A stretch of 64,000 bases of DNA from Ephydatia muelleri (GCA_013339895.1 JABACO010000047.1:62001-126000), one strand, 5' to 3'; shown: positions 32,801 through 43,899, counted from the stretch's first letter. Notes: generated by a model from the sequence alone, not told the origin. A program made the numbers and translations.

Positions 32801-35800
32801 TGTCAGTCGTAAACTCGGAAATATAGGAAAGTTGACGTTGCTGTCAATTGGACCATGGTTCTGATACCTTGGACATACAGACAATCAATGGTTTGTGGTC
32901 TGTATATGCCGTAAATTTCCGACCCTCAAGGAAATGACGGAAATGCCGTATGCCCAGATAGAGAGCAAGTAATTCCCGGTCAAATGCACTGTATTTCTGT
33001 TCTGGGGGTCGTAACTTTTTGCTATAAAAGGCTAGAGGTTCCCAGGATTCGTCTGTTCACTGTTGGAGAACGGCACCAACGGCTCGATCTGAGGCATCCG
33101 TGGTGAGAGAAATCGGTGAGTCATGCCGGGGATGTGCTAGTAGTGTAGCTTTAGCGAGTGCTTTCTTGATATTGTCAAAAGCCTGCGTCATCGTATCGTT
33201 CCAAACCAAGGTTTTGGTCTGGCTTGTAAGTGCTTCAAAGAGAGGGGACATCAACTGTGCAGCAGCCGGAATGAACCTATGGTAGAAATTTACCATCCCC
33301 ACAAATTCCTGCAAAGCTTTGACGGTTTCTGGCTGTGGGTATTCTGTGATCACAGACACCTTGTCAGGTAGTGGTACGATCCCGTCACAATTGATGTGGT
33401 GGCCAAGGAAATCGAGTGATTCAACCCCAAACTTACATTTTGAAACATTCACCACCAAACCATAGTCTTTGAGACGTTGAAAAAGCTGATGAAGGTGGTC
33501 CAGGTGTGTATCCTCATCTTCACTAGCCACCAGGATATCATCAATGTAGACAAAGGTAAAATCCAGGCCTTGGCAAACAGTGTCCATCAGACGTTGAAAA
33601 GCCTGTGCAGCGTTTTTGAGTCTGAATGGCATCCTGAGGAATTCGTAGAGGCCGAAAGGGGTGATGATGGCGGTCTTTGGGATGTCCTCAGCAGTGACTG
33701 GGATTTGATGATAGCCCCGTACCAGATCGATTTTTGAGAAAATTTTCTTGCCAGCAAGTTGTGCTGAGAAATCGTGGATATGTGGCACTGGGTACTTGTC
33801 AGGTATGGTGATGTCATTAAGGCGCCTGTAATCTCCACAAGGGCGCCAGCCTTCAGATGCCTTAGGAACCATGTGCAAGGGTGATGCCCATGGGCTGGAT
33901 GAACGTCGAATAAGACCCATAGCTTCCATGTTGGCGAATTCTGCTTTGGCTGCTACTAGTTTGTCAGGGCAAAGGCGACGGGGGCGTGCATGGACAGGTG
34001 GGCCTTTTGTGGAGATGAAATGTTCTACTGTATGTTTGATGGCTGCCTGTGTGAATACAGGCATGGTTATCTCTGGGAATTGTGACAGCAGTGTGTTGTA
34101 CTGGTTGCTTGTGACAGCATTTAGATGGAGTGGCGGAGTCCTAGTTGCTCCGAGGGGAATGGAATGATATGTCTCTGCATCCACAAGTCGTCTACCCTTG
34201 AGGTCGACTAGAAGGGAGTTTGATCGTAGAAAATCTGCTCCCAATAAAGGGCGAGACACATCCGCAATGGTGAAACTCCATTGATACCCTTTGGACGCAA
34301 ACTGGAGGGGCACTATACGACTTCCATATGTTTTGATTGTAGTACCATTGGCCGCTGACAGCAATGGTCCCTGTTTATCAGGGGTATTGCGTTTGTCCGA
34401 AGCTGTAGCGGGAATGACGCTGATCTCTGCTCCGGTATCTACTAGGAACTGTCGTCCCGAGATTTTGTCCCAAAGGAAAAACAGGCCCGTGTTATGGCTA
34501 GCCGCCATGGCCACTATCGCCTGTTCTTTTCCCGACCAAGAACAGGGTTTGGTGCACTTGCGGGCGGCCTGTCCGAAACTGCGATGGTAGTAGCATAAAT
34601 CGTCAGCCGTGGGAGTAGTAGTGGGATGTTTAGCTTTCAGTTGTTGACTTGAGAGGCGTCGTTGAACAGCGTTCGTGCTGAAACTCATATCTCGGCTCGC
34701 CCAAAGAGCGTCTGCCTTTTTCGCTAGGTGTCGGTAGTTGTCAGCTTCTGAGTCAACCAACTGGACTCGTATATCTTCGGGGAGGCGTTCGAGGAAAAGT
34801 TGTTGAAATAGGAAACAAGGAGAATGGTCTCCCAGGAGGGCCAACATCTCGTCCATTAAGACAGAGGGCTTGGTGTCACCCAACTCGCGGAAATGAAGAA
34901 GGCGGGATGCTCGTTCCCTTTCACTGAGGCCAAACGGATCGATAAGACGGGTCTTCAACGCCTCCTATTTGTTGTCGGCTGGAGGGTGGCTAATCAGGTC
35001 TAGAAGACGAGTGGCCGTAGGTTGGTCGAGTGCGGCGAGGACGTAGTAATATTTTGTGTCATCTGCAGTGATTTTGCGCAAGTTGAATTGTGCTTCTGCT
35101 TGCGCAAACCAAACTTCGGGTTGTGAAGACCAAAAGGTTGGAAGATTGAGCGACACCGCACGTTCTTCCGACATTTAAAACGTTAAACGTCTCAGGGTCA
35201 CCACTGTAGCAATTCACATGTACACTCTACACAAAAACAATCACGTGTATGTAATCACGTGTGTGTTTTATTAACTAGCAGCTCAGATAAATCTGGTTCT
35301 CCGTATACTTGATAGCCCGTAGCCGCTACACCATCTACCAGAGATTTAAATTGAATTCACACAAAATGGTCATAAAGACGGTAGCAGTAGCACATTAAAA
35401 TTTTGCCCAGTTGCAACTGGTGTTTTTGGTCCCAATTGGTAATCAAATTGAGCCACAGGATTGCACAAACCCCTGCATGGGATTAAAATAGTTCTCAAAA
35501 TCTGTGGCTGCAATTGTCAATTGTGGGTCGATTCAAGTAAATTAATGGGATACATGCCTCTTATACATGTTTACATGTTCATTTTGTTATTATGTGGTTA
35601 AATGAATAAATTCATCAATTACTATATTTTGGCTTAAAATAACAGTTACAAAAGTAATATGACATTGTGCATTATGTTACATTCCTGTATATAATATATT
35701 ATTATGCTAAGGTAACAACAGAAACAGAATTGTAATAGAACTAGTGGAAGTGTTTAAACGAATGAGGGATTCAGGTCTGCCAGCTGTACAACCAAAGAAT

Positions 35801-37927
35801 TTCAAGGTATTTGAAAACCAGTATAATTACCACTTTGTAATCAATGTGATTGCATTCTAAGGTGGAAGTTGGAAAGTGCTTTAAGCAATTTAGTGGCTAT
35901 GCACCGAAAGATTCTCAAGAATTTGTCACATTTTTGCTTTCTAATTTACATGAGGCCTTGAAGCAGCAACCAAAACCATTTCAAAGCAGTGTAATTCATA
36001 ACAACATTATGTGTTTGTTATCAGCTAGATCATTTTACAGTTTGCAATTGAGGCAATGAGTGAAAAGGCATGGAATGAGCATCTTGAACAGGGGGACTCA
36101 ATAGTTATACAGGAGTTTCATGGTCAACTGAAATCCACACTGACATGCTCCACTTGCAAAAAAGAACAGGTTACTTATTCTTTCTTGTGTAATGTAATAT
36201 ACTTTGTTTTGTCTAGGGTCTGGATACTTTTGATGCATTCATGTCACTTCCACTTTCAATACCTCGTGCCACAGACAAAGTCATTGAATTGTACCAGTGC
36301 TTTGAAACAATGTCTCAAGTGCAACAATCCACATCAAAAAATTGGTATGAAGAAAACCAATTTTCAGTCATGACTTTAAAAGAACTTGTAAATTGTAACA
36401 AAAATTTATCTTCCACAGATACCATAAGTAAGAGTTCCTTTTGTATTACATGACTACATCCCTTTCTAGGTACTGTAGCAATTGTGCAGAAATGGTCTAC
36501 CTATCAAAGCAGACCTTAATATCAATACCACCAAGAACTCTGATTGTCTATCTTAAACGATTCTGTGCAACTCAGATCAGGTAAGCAAGAAAAAATTTAT
36601 GTCAGCTCAATATAATTTAAAAGGTATATATTTACATGTAGCAGGGGTACAATCAAAGTGGACACAGAAATAAACTTTCCAATGTAAGCTACATGTATGA
36701 TGCATATTTGTGTTATGACAATGTGCAGAATAATTATAATATTAATAGTGCATGAAATATTCTTTATTACTTTCTACAATGCATGTCGCACACACATGTT
36801 GAAATGCACACACATGTTGGTAAACATAGTACATGTACACTTACATGTAGTTGCTAAAAAATGTGTGTTATTAAAGGACTGCATTTGTTTTCTTCAAACC
36901 TCTTTTACATGTATGTGTTTCACTATACATGTATATTTATACTTCCAGTGAGATTGAGCTCTCTTCTTTCACATCAAATGTTCCTTCCAAATACAAGTTG
37001 TGTTCTGTTATCAATCATAATGGTTCTCTCCATGGAGGTCATTGTAAGTGTGTCATAAGAATTGGTGCAACTCTTTCGAAATACTTTTCCCCCAGACCCA
37101 TTAACACTAATTACTGACATAAATAGCTGAAAGTAAATACTTATAGTTCAAATATAATCACTTAGACTAGAAATAAAATATTTAGGAGGATGTGTCAATT
37201 ATTAATCCCCTCGTGTTCTAATTGAATTATCTCCCATACCTATCACACTTTTATCCTTAATAGATTGCCTCCTTGGTATAGATTTAGTACACCAGAGTGT
37301 TTAGTGTTTAAGGGAAGAATCTTTTGAAAGGAAATCCATATTTATGAAAGGCATAATGTCAAATTGACACTATAAATAGCTCAATAATACTAGTATGTTT
37401 AAATAATGCTGGACTTATAGTAGCATGTAAATTAAACTTACTTTTGACATAAAACAATTATACACACCTGCTGTCATTGTACCAATTTAATTTACGTGAA
37501 TAGTGCAAAGTGCCTCTAAACATTACATTAAAAGTACAATGAAAGCCTGTTGATCATAAAGTTTTGTACATGTAATATCCGAAATTAATCTCAGTCTTAT
37601 TAGTAATGTGATATGATTCGTTTTAACATAATTGTTTTCCAGATACTGCTATTTCAAGATATAATGATGATTGGTATCTGTTTAATGATGCACTTGTGAC
37701 ACCTCTCCAGCAAAGTGAAGTTGTGGTAAGCCGGCAAATTATGTCCACAATCAATAAATATGACAGGTTACATGTAGTGCCGCATTAAACCTACATGTAA
37801 CGTTTGTCACTGACATTTTAAACTTATTTTGTTCTGAGCCTTGTTTCTACAGTCGTTTTATTGACACTTCTCTCTCATCCAGACTCGACAAGCATTTGTG
37901 TTGTTCTATGAATACTTGGACATATGA
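29838..37927 (+). CDS. USP-family (C19) deubiquitinase with N-terminal membrane helix, about 13 exons
   Basis: Exons: 29838-29942, 30108-30315, 30375-30426, 30477-30583, 35712-35806, 35862-35990, 36041-36169, 36217-36427, 36470-36580, 36645-36683, 36949-37043, 37643-37725, 37883-37927; about 468 aa. Exon 1 encodes a hydrophobic helix ([17 protein letters not shown]) near residue 10, then a lysine-rich linker. The cysteine box is [18 protein letters not shown]. Others seen: [43 protein letters not shown], the histidine box ([13 protein letters not shown]) with [11 protein letters not shown], and a final [10 protein letters not shown]. It should remove ubiquitin at a membrane; USP30 has a similar plan, but I do not claim orthology. 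Phases agree except between 36427 and 36470, where one base is out, from a wrong splice site, an indel or an error. A Ty3/Gypsy element fills intron 4 in antisense. Absent from arm 2. Confidence 0.88.
31279..31404 (-). repeat. 3' LTR of the Gypsy element
   Basis: 126 bp beginning TGTAGCAATTCAC and ending CCGCTACA on the plus strand. Confidence 0.92.
31400..35174 (-). pseudogene. Gypsy gag-pol, interrupted
   Basis: Starts with [15 protein letters not shown] at 35174. A TAG at 34965 interrupts Gag. The frame then runs to 33057 and carries a zinc-knuckle-like [14 protein letters not shown], protease [14 protein letters not shown] motifs ([20 protein letters not shown]) and the start of RNase H ([16 protein letters not shown]), where a TGA ends it. 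RNase H and integrase continue in pieces to 31400 ([38 protein letters not shown], then YEGPFKVL) with further stops near 32440 and 32855 and frame changes near 32755, 32190 and 31935. The copy cannot make a full polyprotein. Confidence 0.88.
35205..35330 (-). repeat. 5' LTR of the Gypsy element
   Basis: The same 126 bp as the other LTR except one G/A change (CTTGGTAGCC versus CTTGATAGCC). Confidence 0.92.
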
Positions 37928-39036
37928 GTTGGCTAACAGTATCTGTACGCTGATAATTTAAAGGTTATTGCAGCATTTTGGAATGTGGTGATAAAAGGTT
38001 TCTTAAAAATTGATTTATTTATTGGGGGGGGGGGTATAAGGTCGGCTTCTTGAGATTATAACACGACAATTATGCAACACACTGTGTTAAATATTCTCTT
38101 GCACATCAAACGCACTGAAGCTAGATAAGCCGCTTTTGTGAGGAAATCTACTTGATCCTTGGACTGGCATTTTTCAAATACTTTTCACACACTTCACAAT
38201 GTCAAGCAACAGAAAAAACATGTATCGCTCTGAGCCCAAATGGAGGAAGAAAGAGCAACTATAGAACAGAACAACTTAATGATATGAAATGAGCAACCAG
38301 TACTGGGCTGAGGAGACGGCCAGACAGGCTAAGCGGGAATTTTGATTATTCAGACAACAAGCTGATGCTCAGTCGTTCAGCAGCAACGTATGAATTTTGT
38401 ACAGCACAACCCTGATTATTTGAAGTCGACCTGCATGGAGAGTACAATAAACCTGTCATCATTGCAGAGCTCATTCAAGCCAACCTCCGAAGTGTTTTTG
38501 AAGTGAAGGATCTTCTTCATGATCAAGCGATCTCTATCAGTACAGATGTAGCTGTAGCTTGTAGGATAATGCATTTAATGCAACCAGATCCGATCATACA
38601 TCAATATGTTAGTAGTACAAACATGCATGCTTTTAGATCCAATTTGATCTGGCAACTGGACGACCAAGTTAAGGTTTCTGACTAAGGTTTTGCTAATTTT
38701 GTGTCTTTAGTGACAAGTGCAGGTCCAGGCTACACATTGCTTGAATCCTACAACCAAAGATAGTTTTGGAATACTAGAAATGACCCCATCACTGTTCGTG
38801 CAGCTTGAAACTCTGATGTGACAAGAAGTGACTGCATTGGATATGGTCGCCCCCAGCATTTCTGCAGGATAGGGTAAGTGGGCGCCATTTGACAGCCGAA
38901 TATGACTATGGGGCGGAGGGGGGGGATGGTTCACTGCTGAATCGGCCGAAAGCGGACAGCTCTAGCGGTTAGGAAAGAAGAGGGGTGGGTTCACTGCTGA
39001 ATTGGCCGAAAGCGGACAGCTCTAGTGGTTAGGAAA

Positions 39037-39081
<45 letters not shown>

Positions 39082-39612
39082 TAGCCTAGTAATGCTAAGC
39101 ACTTCACTTTTAATTTATTGGAAGTGGGAGTGCGGGCGCCATTCAGTTCTGAAAGGGGAAGGTAGCCTGCCCCCACTAATAACTATAGGCAATATGCAAA
39201 ACATTGCATGGTGCATGTCAATGTCTGAATTAAGAACATCATCTGGGATGGACCAGCTAAGTATGGCTCTGCAAGATGTTGGCCCTGACAAATGTCTGCC
39301 CAAACTGGAATGGCTAAATTAGCATTACCGAATATATAGGCTGGGACAACAACTGTTAAAAAGGTTGCCTTACCCCTGACAGATTTGAAAATACCATGAT
39401 GGTGTCACAATCGTGCTCTGGAGGCATGGAAAATGTTTAGTATGGGTTACCATCTGTCCTGATACTTTTGTGGCTTTATGCAATTCCCGCTCCTACCTAG
39501 GTACCCCCAATCAACCCAACAGGACAGTTATCTGTGCATGTAGTTGTTTGCGTGTGTATTTTTGTTATTATAATTATTATGTGACGTATGTGTATTTAGA
39601 TTTAATCTAGCA
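37928..39612. other. Intergenic with long G-runs
   Basis: No gene supported. From about 38645 it is duplicated in arm 2. A poly-G run of about 42 bp sits at 39037-39079. Paired frames such as 39092-39322 and 39413-39610 recur in arm 2 only because the DNA is duplicated. Confidence 0.55.
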
Positions 39613-39620
39613 TGTTCTTG

Positions 39621-40478
39621 CGAGGGGGGGGGGCAAGAAAATCTGTACGGACCCCATCATCCAATAATGTAGAGTTTAAAATGAAGATTAAGAATCTGTT
39701 TTCAAATTAAAGTCGGACTTTAAAGAAAAAAGATATGATGGATTGAAAAAGGGGGCGTAGGGGGTGGTACCCCCTGCTAAAATTGAATTTAAAAATATTT
39801 AAAGCGAATTCATGTGTTTTTTTATCTTTCTTCTTTCACTTCAAATTCACGCGGGAGTTGCATGAATCTATTTCTCTCAGCAAAAGAATTTCACTGATAT
39901 CACACACGCAATCGCTAGACACTCACAAACTCGGCAGCAAACGATTTTAACATTTAACCCCCTAGTGGCAGCTTTAATAATTAACCAATGATGAACGTCG
40001 TACTTGAATATGGATTGTGATAGGTGTGGCAAGCGCTATTCGTTAACGTGCAACGGCACTATGATGCAAAAGGGAATTTACCGCAGCGGTTAACCAGCAT
40101 CAAATGCAGGAATCGGAGCCCCCTGCAGATAAAAGGCAGCGACTCCTGTGCACGAGCGCAGCAAGTGCGGCTTGTAGTACAACTACAGGGATACCCGTTG
40201 GCGTTGCACTGCATGAATCCATTGCCATAGCGTGCGTCCCTAGTGTATCAGATCAAAACCAGTTGTTGCCTAAGCCGTTATGTCTGGGGTATTTGCCTGA
40301 TGTACCTGCACCGTTCGTTCACAACTGGGCATTTGCAGCTCATGGAGTGCAGAATTTATGTATTCATTGTGCTAATTGTGGTTACGCGTGAGTGAGAAAG
40401 GGGCGTAGGGGGGTGGTGGTACCCTCATTAAGAAATCTGATGATGGGTGTTTAAGAAATATTTTTTGCCCCCCCCTCG
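39621..40478. mobile_element. 858 bp DNA transposon with 8 bp target duplication
   Basis: Flanked by TGTTCTTG at 39613-39620 and 40479-40486; arm 2 has one copy of TGTTCTTG and no element. Inverted ends are CGAGGGGGGGGGCAA and TTGCCCCCCCCTCG. Subterminal GGGGGCGTAGGGGGTGGTAC near 39753 recurs near 40400. An internal frame at 40104-40391 (95 codons, containing HNWAFAAHGVQNLCIHCANCGYA-like text with a CxxC pair) is not recognised and may be a remnant. Confidence 0.88.
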
Positions 40479-41121
40479 TGTTCTTGGTTCTATTTCTTTA
40501 AATGTGCTTTGTTGTACACCCAGGTTAACGTCATGCATGTAACTAATTCTTATCACATACATGTACATACATCTGAACCTGCATCAGCAGGTTCAATATA
40601 GGATTGATTGAGGAATGATGAATGTCATTAAAACTTTTAAATCGCGTCGGGAGGGACAACGGAGAAACGGATCACTTATCTCGTTGCAGCAATCGAACGA
40701 CAACACCAAGATCTACGTTTTCATGCTAGTTTCATGTATGCGCTTCCAGACAAACAAAGAACCTGCTTTTCGTGCCCATTCCCAAAAAATTATTCGTCGT
40801 CGTCGTCTTCTTCCTTAGGAAGGTATAACTCGAGCTACGAACGGTTTTTAAAGAACGACAATAGTACCAATCTCTTCAGAATTTACCGGCACGTTATCCT
40901 AGCATGTCATTTGGACACATATCACATCTAGAAAGAAACTACAGCGAGAAATACCTTATTTGGTTGCAAGTTCTATGGCCATCTAGCAAGTTCTAGCAAG
41001 TTCTTAATAAAATGTATAATTTTAGGGAGTATAAATACTCCAACAGGCACTAAATTTATTTGGTGTTCCTATCGCAGTTTAATCGTTACTTACTTTGGCT
41101 AGTGAAGTTGTTTTTCTAAAA

Positions 41122-41955
41122 ATGCCTTCGCGTAATCAAAAGAAGAGATCTAAGCAACGAGCGGAATACCTCCAAAAACGAGAAGATATTTTATCACAAG
41201 AGAACAAGACTAAAGCCCGAGCGCGCTACAAGGCCGACCCTGAAAAGAAGAAGGCCTCTGTGCGCGACACCTACAAGGCCGACCCAGAAAAGAAGGCCTC
41301 TGTACGCGACATCTATAAGGCCGACCCAGAAAAGAAGAAGGCCTCTGTACGCGACACCTACAAGGCCGACCCTGAAAAGAAGAAGGCCTCTGTACGCGAC
41401 ACCTACAAGGCCGACCCTGAAAAGAAGAAGGCCTCTGTACGCGACACCTACAACGCAAATGCTGTATCTAAGCGTGCTGCTAAAAGTAGGCGATATCAAG
41501 TAGGCGTCGTAGAGAACCGTGCTGCTAAAAGGCAGCGATATCAAAAGGGCGTCGAGGAGAACCGTGCTGCTAAAAGGCAGCGATATCAAGAGGGCGTCGA
41601 GGAGAACCGTGCTGCTAAAAGGCAGCGATATCAAGAGGGCGTCGAGGAGAACCGTGCTGCTAAAAGGCAGCGATATCAAGAGGGCGTCGAGGAGAACCGT
41701 GCTGCTAAAAGGCAGCGATATCAAGAGGGCGTCGAGGAGAACCGTGCTTCTAATAGGCGGATATACAGGGGCAATTCAGCTACCATTAAGGCAGCTAGAA
41801 GGAGTCGGTATTGGAAGGGTCGTAGAACTACCACTACCACCCAAAGGTATGTTATAAATAGACCCGTAGAACAGCACATTTCTCTCTTCAAAAAAAATTC
41901 AAAGGTAAATACTAAATTTTTTACAAGTTGTTTCAATACTCTGTCTGTCACGTAG
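41122..41955 (+). CDS. Lysine-rich 15-residue repeat protein of the Helitron-like element
   Basis: Starts MPSRNQKKRSKQRAEYLQ; this ATG is chosen because copy 2 begins the same way. Four to five repeats of YKADPEKKKASVRDT are followed by six of KRQRYQEGVEENRAA, both 15 residues (45 bp), highly charged and probably helical. A donor CAAAGGTATGT near 41846 and an acceptor CACGTAG at 41955 suggest splicing into the next frame; unspliced, the frame stops at 41955. I associate this repeat type with N-terminal parts of sponge Helitron proteins; no enzymatic domain is present. Confidence 0.65.
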   Translation: MPSRNQKKRSKQRAEYLQKREDILSQENKTKARARYKADPEKKKASVRDTYKADPEKKASVRDIYKADPEKKKASVRDTYKADPEKKKASVRDTYKADPEKKKASVRDTYNANAVSKRAAKSRRYQVGVVENRAAKRQRYQKGVEENRAAKRQRYQEGVEENRAAKRQRYQEGVEENRAAKRQRYQEGVEENRAAKRQRYQEGVEENRASNRRIYRGNSATIKAARRSRYWKGRRTTTTTQRYVINRPVEQHISLFKKNSKVNTKFFTSCFNTLSVT

Positions 41956-42235
41956 ATGGCTGAAGAAGTCGGGAAAGAATTTTTTGATTACTCTGAAGGA
42001 GAGGAGGTCGAGGAAACACATACATCCTCCTTCATCACAACTTCTGCCCCCGCCAGCGCTAGCCTCACCACCAGCAGCAGCGCTGCCCCGCCAGCGCTAG
42101 CCCTACAACCAGCAGCAGAGCTGCCCCCGCCAGCGCTAGCCCCACCACCAGCAGCAACGCTGCCCCCGCCAGCGCTAGCCCCACCGCTGCCCCCATGCAC
42201 CAGCGCTAGCCCCACCACCATGGCCAGCAGCAGCG

Positions 42236-42274
<39 letters not shown>

Positions 42275-42282
42275 AGAGTTAG
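41956..42282 (+). CDS. Pro/Ala-rich frame of the Helitron-like element
   Basis: MAEEVGKEFFDYSEGEEVEE, then repeated PPPALAPP-like text running into a poly-C tract (42240-42273). It could be a second exon of the preceding frame, but the simple splice joins in another frame. Low complexity, function unknown. A poly-G run at 42407-42446 follows. Confidence 0.4.
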
Positions 42283-42404
42283 TCCCACCACCACAAGCAG
42301 CGCCCCTCCCACCGCCAGTACCAGTTCTGCCCCCACCACTGCTCCCCCCAATGCTGCCCCCGCCTTTTTTCCTGCCCCCGCCACCCGCATGGCCATACCC
42401 AAGG

Positions 42405-42447
<43 letters not shown>

Positions 42448-42656
42448 GAAGAGGAAGAGGAGGGAGAAGAGGCCGAGGAGGCGGCAAAATATTAATTATA
42501 TTAAAAACAATTATACGGCTGTTACATTTGAACTTTACAGCAGGCTAAACTTACATCTGGTGAGAGCCAATGCCACTGCCATCCTCACCAGATGCATCCA
42601 GTCATAACTGTTTTTGTGTATTTTTATTGGTATTTATGTAATAATAAATCAATATT

Positions 42657-43471
42657 TGGGACAGTGCCCGCGAAAAGGGACCTAGTGTATTTATATAAAA
42701 CGATATAAAATTTTGTTCATATAAAACTGATATAACTTCCGAACGGTACACGCCATTGACTTCCTATTTTCAACACTTCATACTACACCATTTCTCTACG
42801 GTACAATACTTTTTGGGGTCTTGCACTTGCTCCGTGCCTGTATTGCAACGTCCGATACCCCACAAGGTATGAACCCGTCATAACTTTCGGCAGGAGTAAT
42901 CAAATCGCTTCAAATTCGGTATGTAGATAGAGAGGTCCTATACCTATCTATTTGTTCTGTTCGTTAATTTTTATGCAATCCGTTACGGAGATACAGTTGA
43001 ACAAACTACGTGCACATTTTCGCGCTCGTTTCGCGCCAATGATTTGGGCAAATTGCGCTCCGCTCAATGTATGGGGAGGCGGGGATTATTACATTGGCGC
43101 GAATCAAGCGGGAAAACGTGCACGTAGTTTATTCAACTGTATCTCCGTAACAGATGGCATAAAAATTAACGAACAGAACAAATCGATAGGTATAGGACCT
43201 CTCTATCTACATACCGAATTTGAAGTATTTGATTACTCCTGCCGAAAGTTATGACGGGTTCATACCTTGTGGGGTATCGGACGTTGAAATACAGGCACGG
43301 AGCAAGTGCAAGACCCCAAAAAGTATTGTACCGTAGAGAAATGGTGTAGTATGAAGTGTTGAAAATAGGAAGTCAATGGCGTGTACCGTTCGGAAGTTAT
43401 ATCAGTTTTATATGAACAAAATTTTATATCGTTTTATATAAATACACTAGGTCCCTTTTCGCACTGTCCCA
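42657..43471. mobile_element. 815 bp palindromic element inside the Helitron-like copy 1
   Basis: Nearly identical to 21097-21914. Its right end lacks the CGGG present in the other copy (TTTCGCACTGTCCC). Absent from Helitron-like copy 2, so it is a later insertion. Confidence 0.92.
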
Positions 43472-43603
43472 TTTAATAATAATATACGTACCATTTTAAA
43501 TTAATGATGTGTTCGTTAATTTATTACTTTTCATTATTAAAGTCGTATTGTAAAAACACAGCGTTTATAAGTTCTTTGACACGGAGAACAAAAAACTTAT
43601 GAA

Positions 43604-43899
43604 ACAAGTAAATAAAAACATTCTCTAACGAGAAAGTTGGTGGGCATATAGGATTGACAATGTTGGTGTAAAAAGCACGGAAACAAGTGTGACAGAAATG
43701 TTACTGGAAAATTGAAATAGGCCTATATTTAGCCCATTTTCTCAGGCGTGCGCTGCCTAAATGTGACTGGGCTAAATATAGGCCTATTTCAATTTTCCAG
43801 TAACATTTCTGTCACACTTGTTTCCGTGCTTTTACACCAACATTGTCAATCCTATATGCCTACCAACTTTCTCGTTAGAGAATGTTTTTATTTACTTGT
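43604..43899. repeat. 300 bp palindrome at the end of Helitron-like copy 1
   Basis: ACAAGTAAATAAAAACATTC...GAATGTTTTTATTTACTTGT, with an inner arm AAATATAGGCCTATTTCAAT. The counterpart is at 60871-61164. Confidence 0.92.

Larger units (their letters stand above)
31279..35330 (-). mobile_element. Ty3/Gypsy LTR retrotransposon in a USP intron
   Basis: Flanked by 126 bp LTRs (31279-31404 and 35205-35330; TGTAGC...GCTACA) that differ at one base by eye. On the minus strand the 5' LTR is followed by a primer-binding-like TGGTGACCCTGAGACG, and the 3' LTR is preceded by a purine tract, GAGGGGAGTGG. I found no clear target-site duplication. Order Gag, protease, RT, RNase H, integrase; no envelope frame. 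Confidence 0.93.
40572..43898 (+). mobile_element. Helitron-like element, copy 1 (3.3 kb)
   Basis: Bounded by host A (40571) and host T (43899); arm 2 shows the uninterrupted site with no target duplication. The left end carries a hairpin, GAACCTGC-ATCA-GCAGGTTC; the right end is a 300 bp palindrome (43604-43899). Inside are a lysine-rich repeat protein frame, a Pro/Ala-rich frame, and a later inserted 815 bp palindromic element. Copy 2 lies inverted at 60872-63607 with the same ends and flanking A and T. Insertion between A and T with a terminal hairpin is the Helitron pattern, but the ends are not the canonical TC and CTRR and no Rep/helicase domain is present, so this would be a non-autonomous or diverged form. 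Confidence 0.65.

Noticed and set aside
39092-39610. Paired open frames conserved between the arms
   Set aside because: Conservation is expected from the duplication; no domain, splice pattern or codon signal supports coding.
41194-41724. Leu/Ser/Phe-rich minus-strand frame resembling a membrane protein
   Set aside because: Antisense of the 45 bp repeats in the lysine-rich protein frame.
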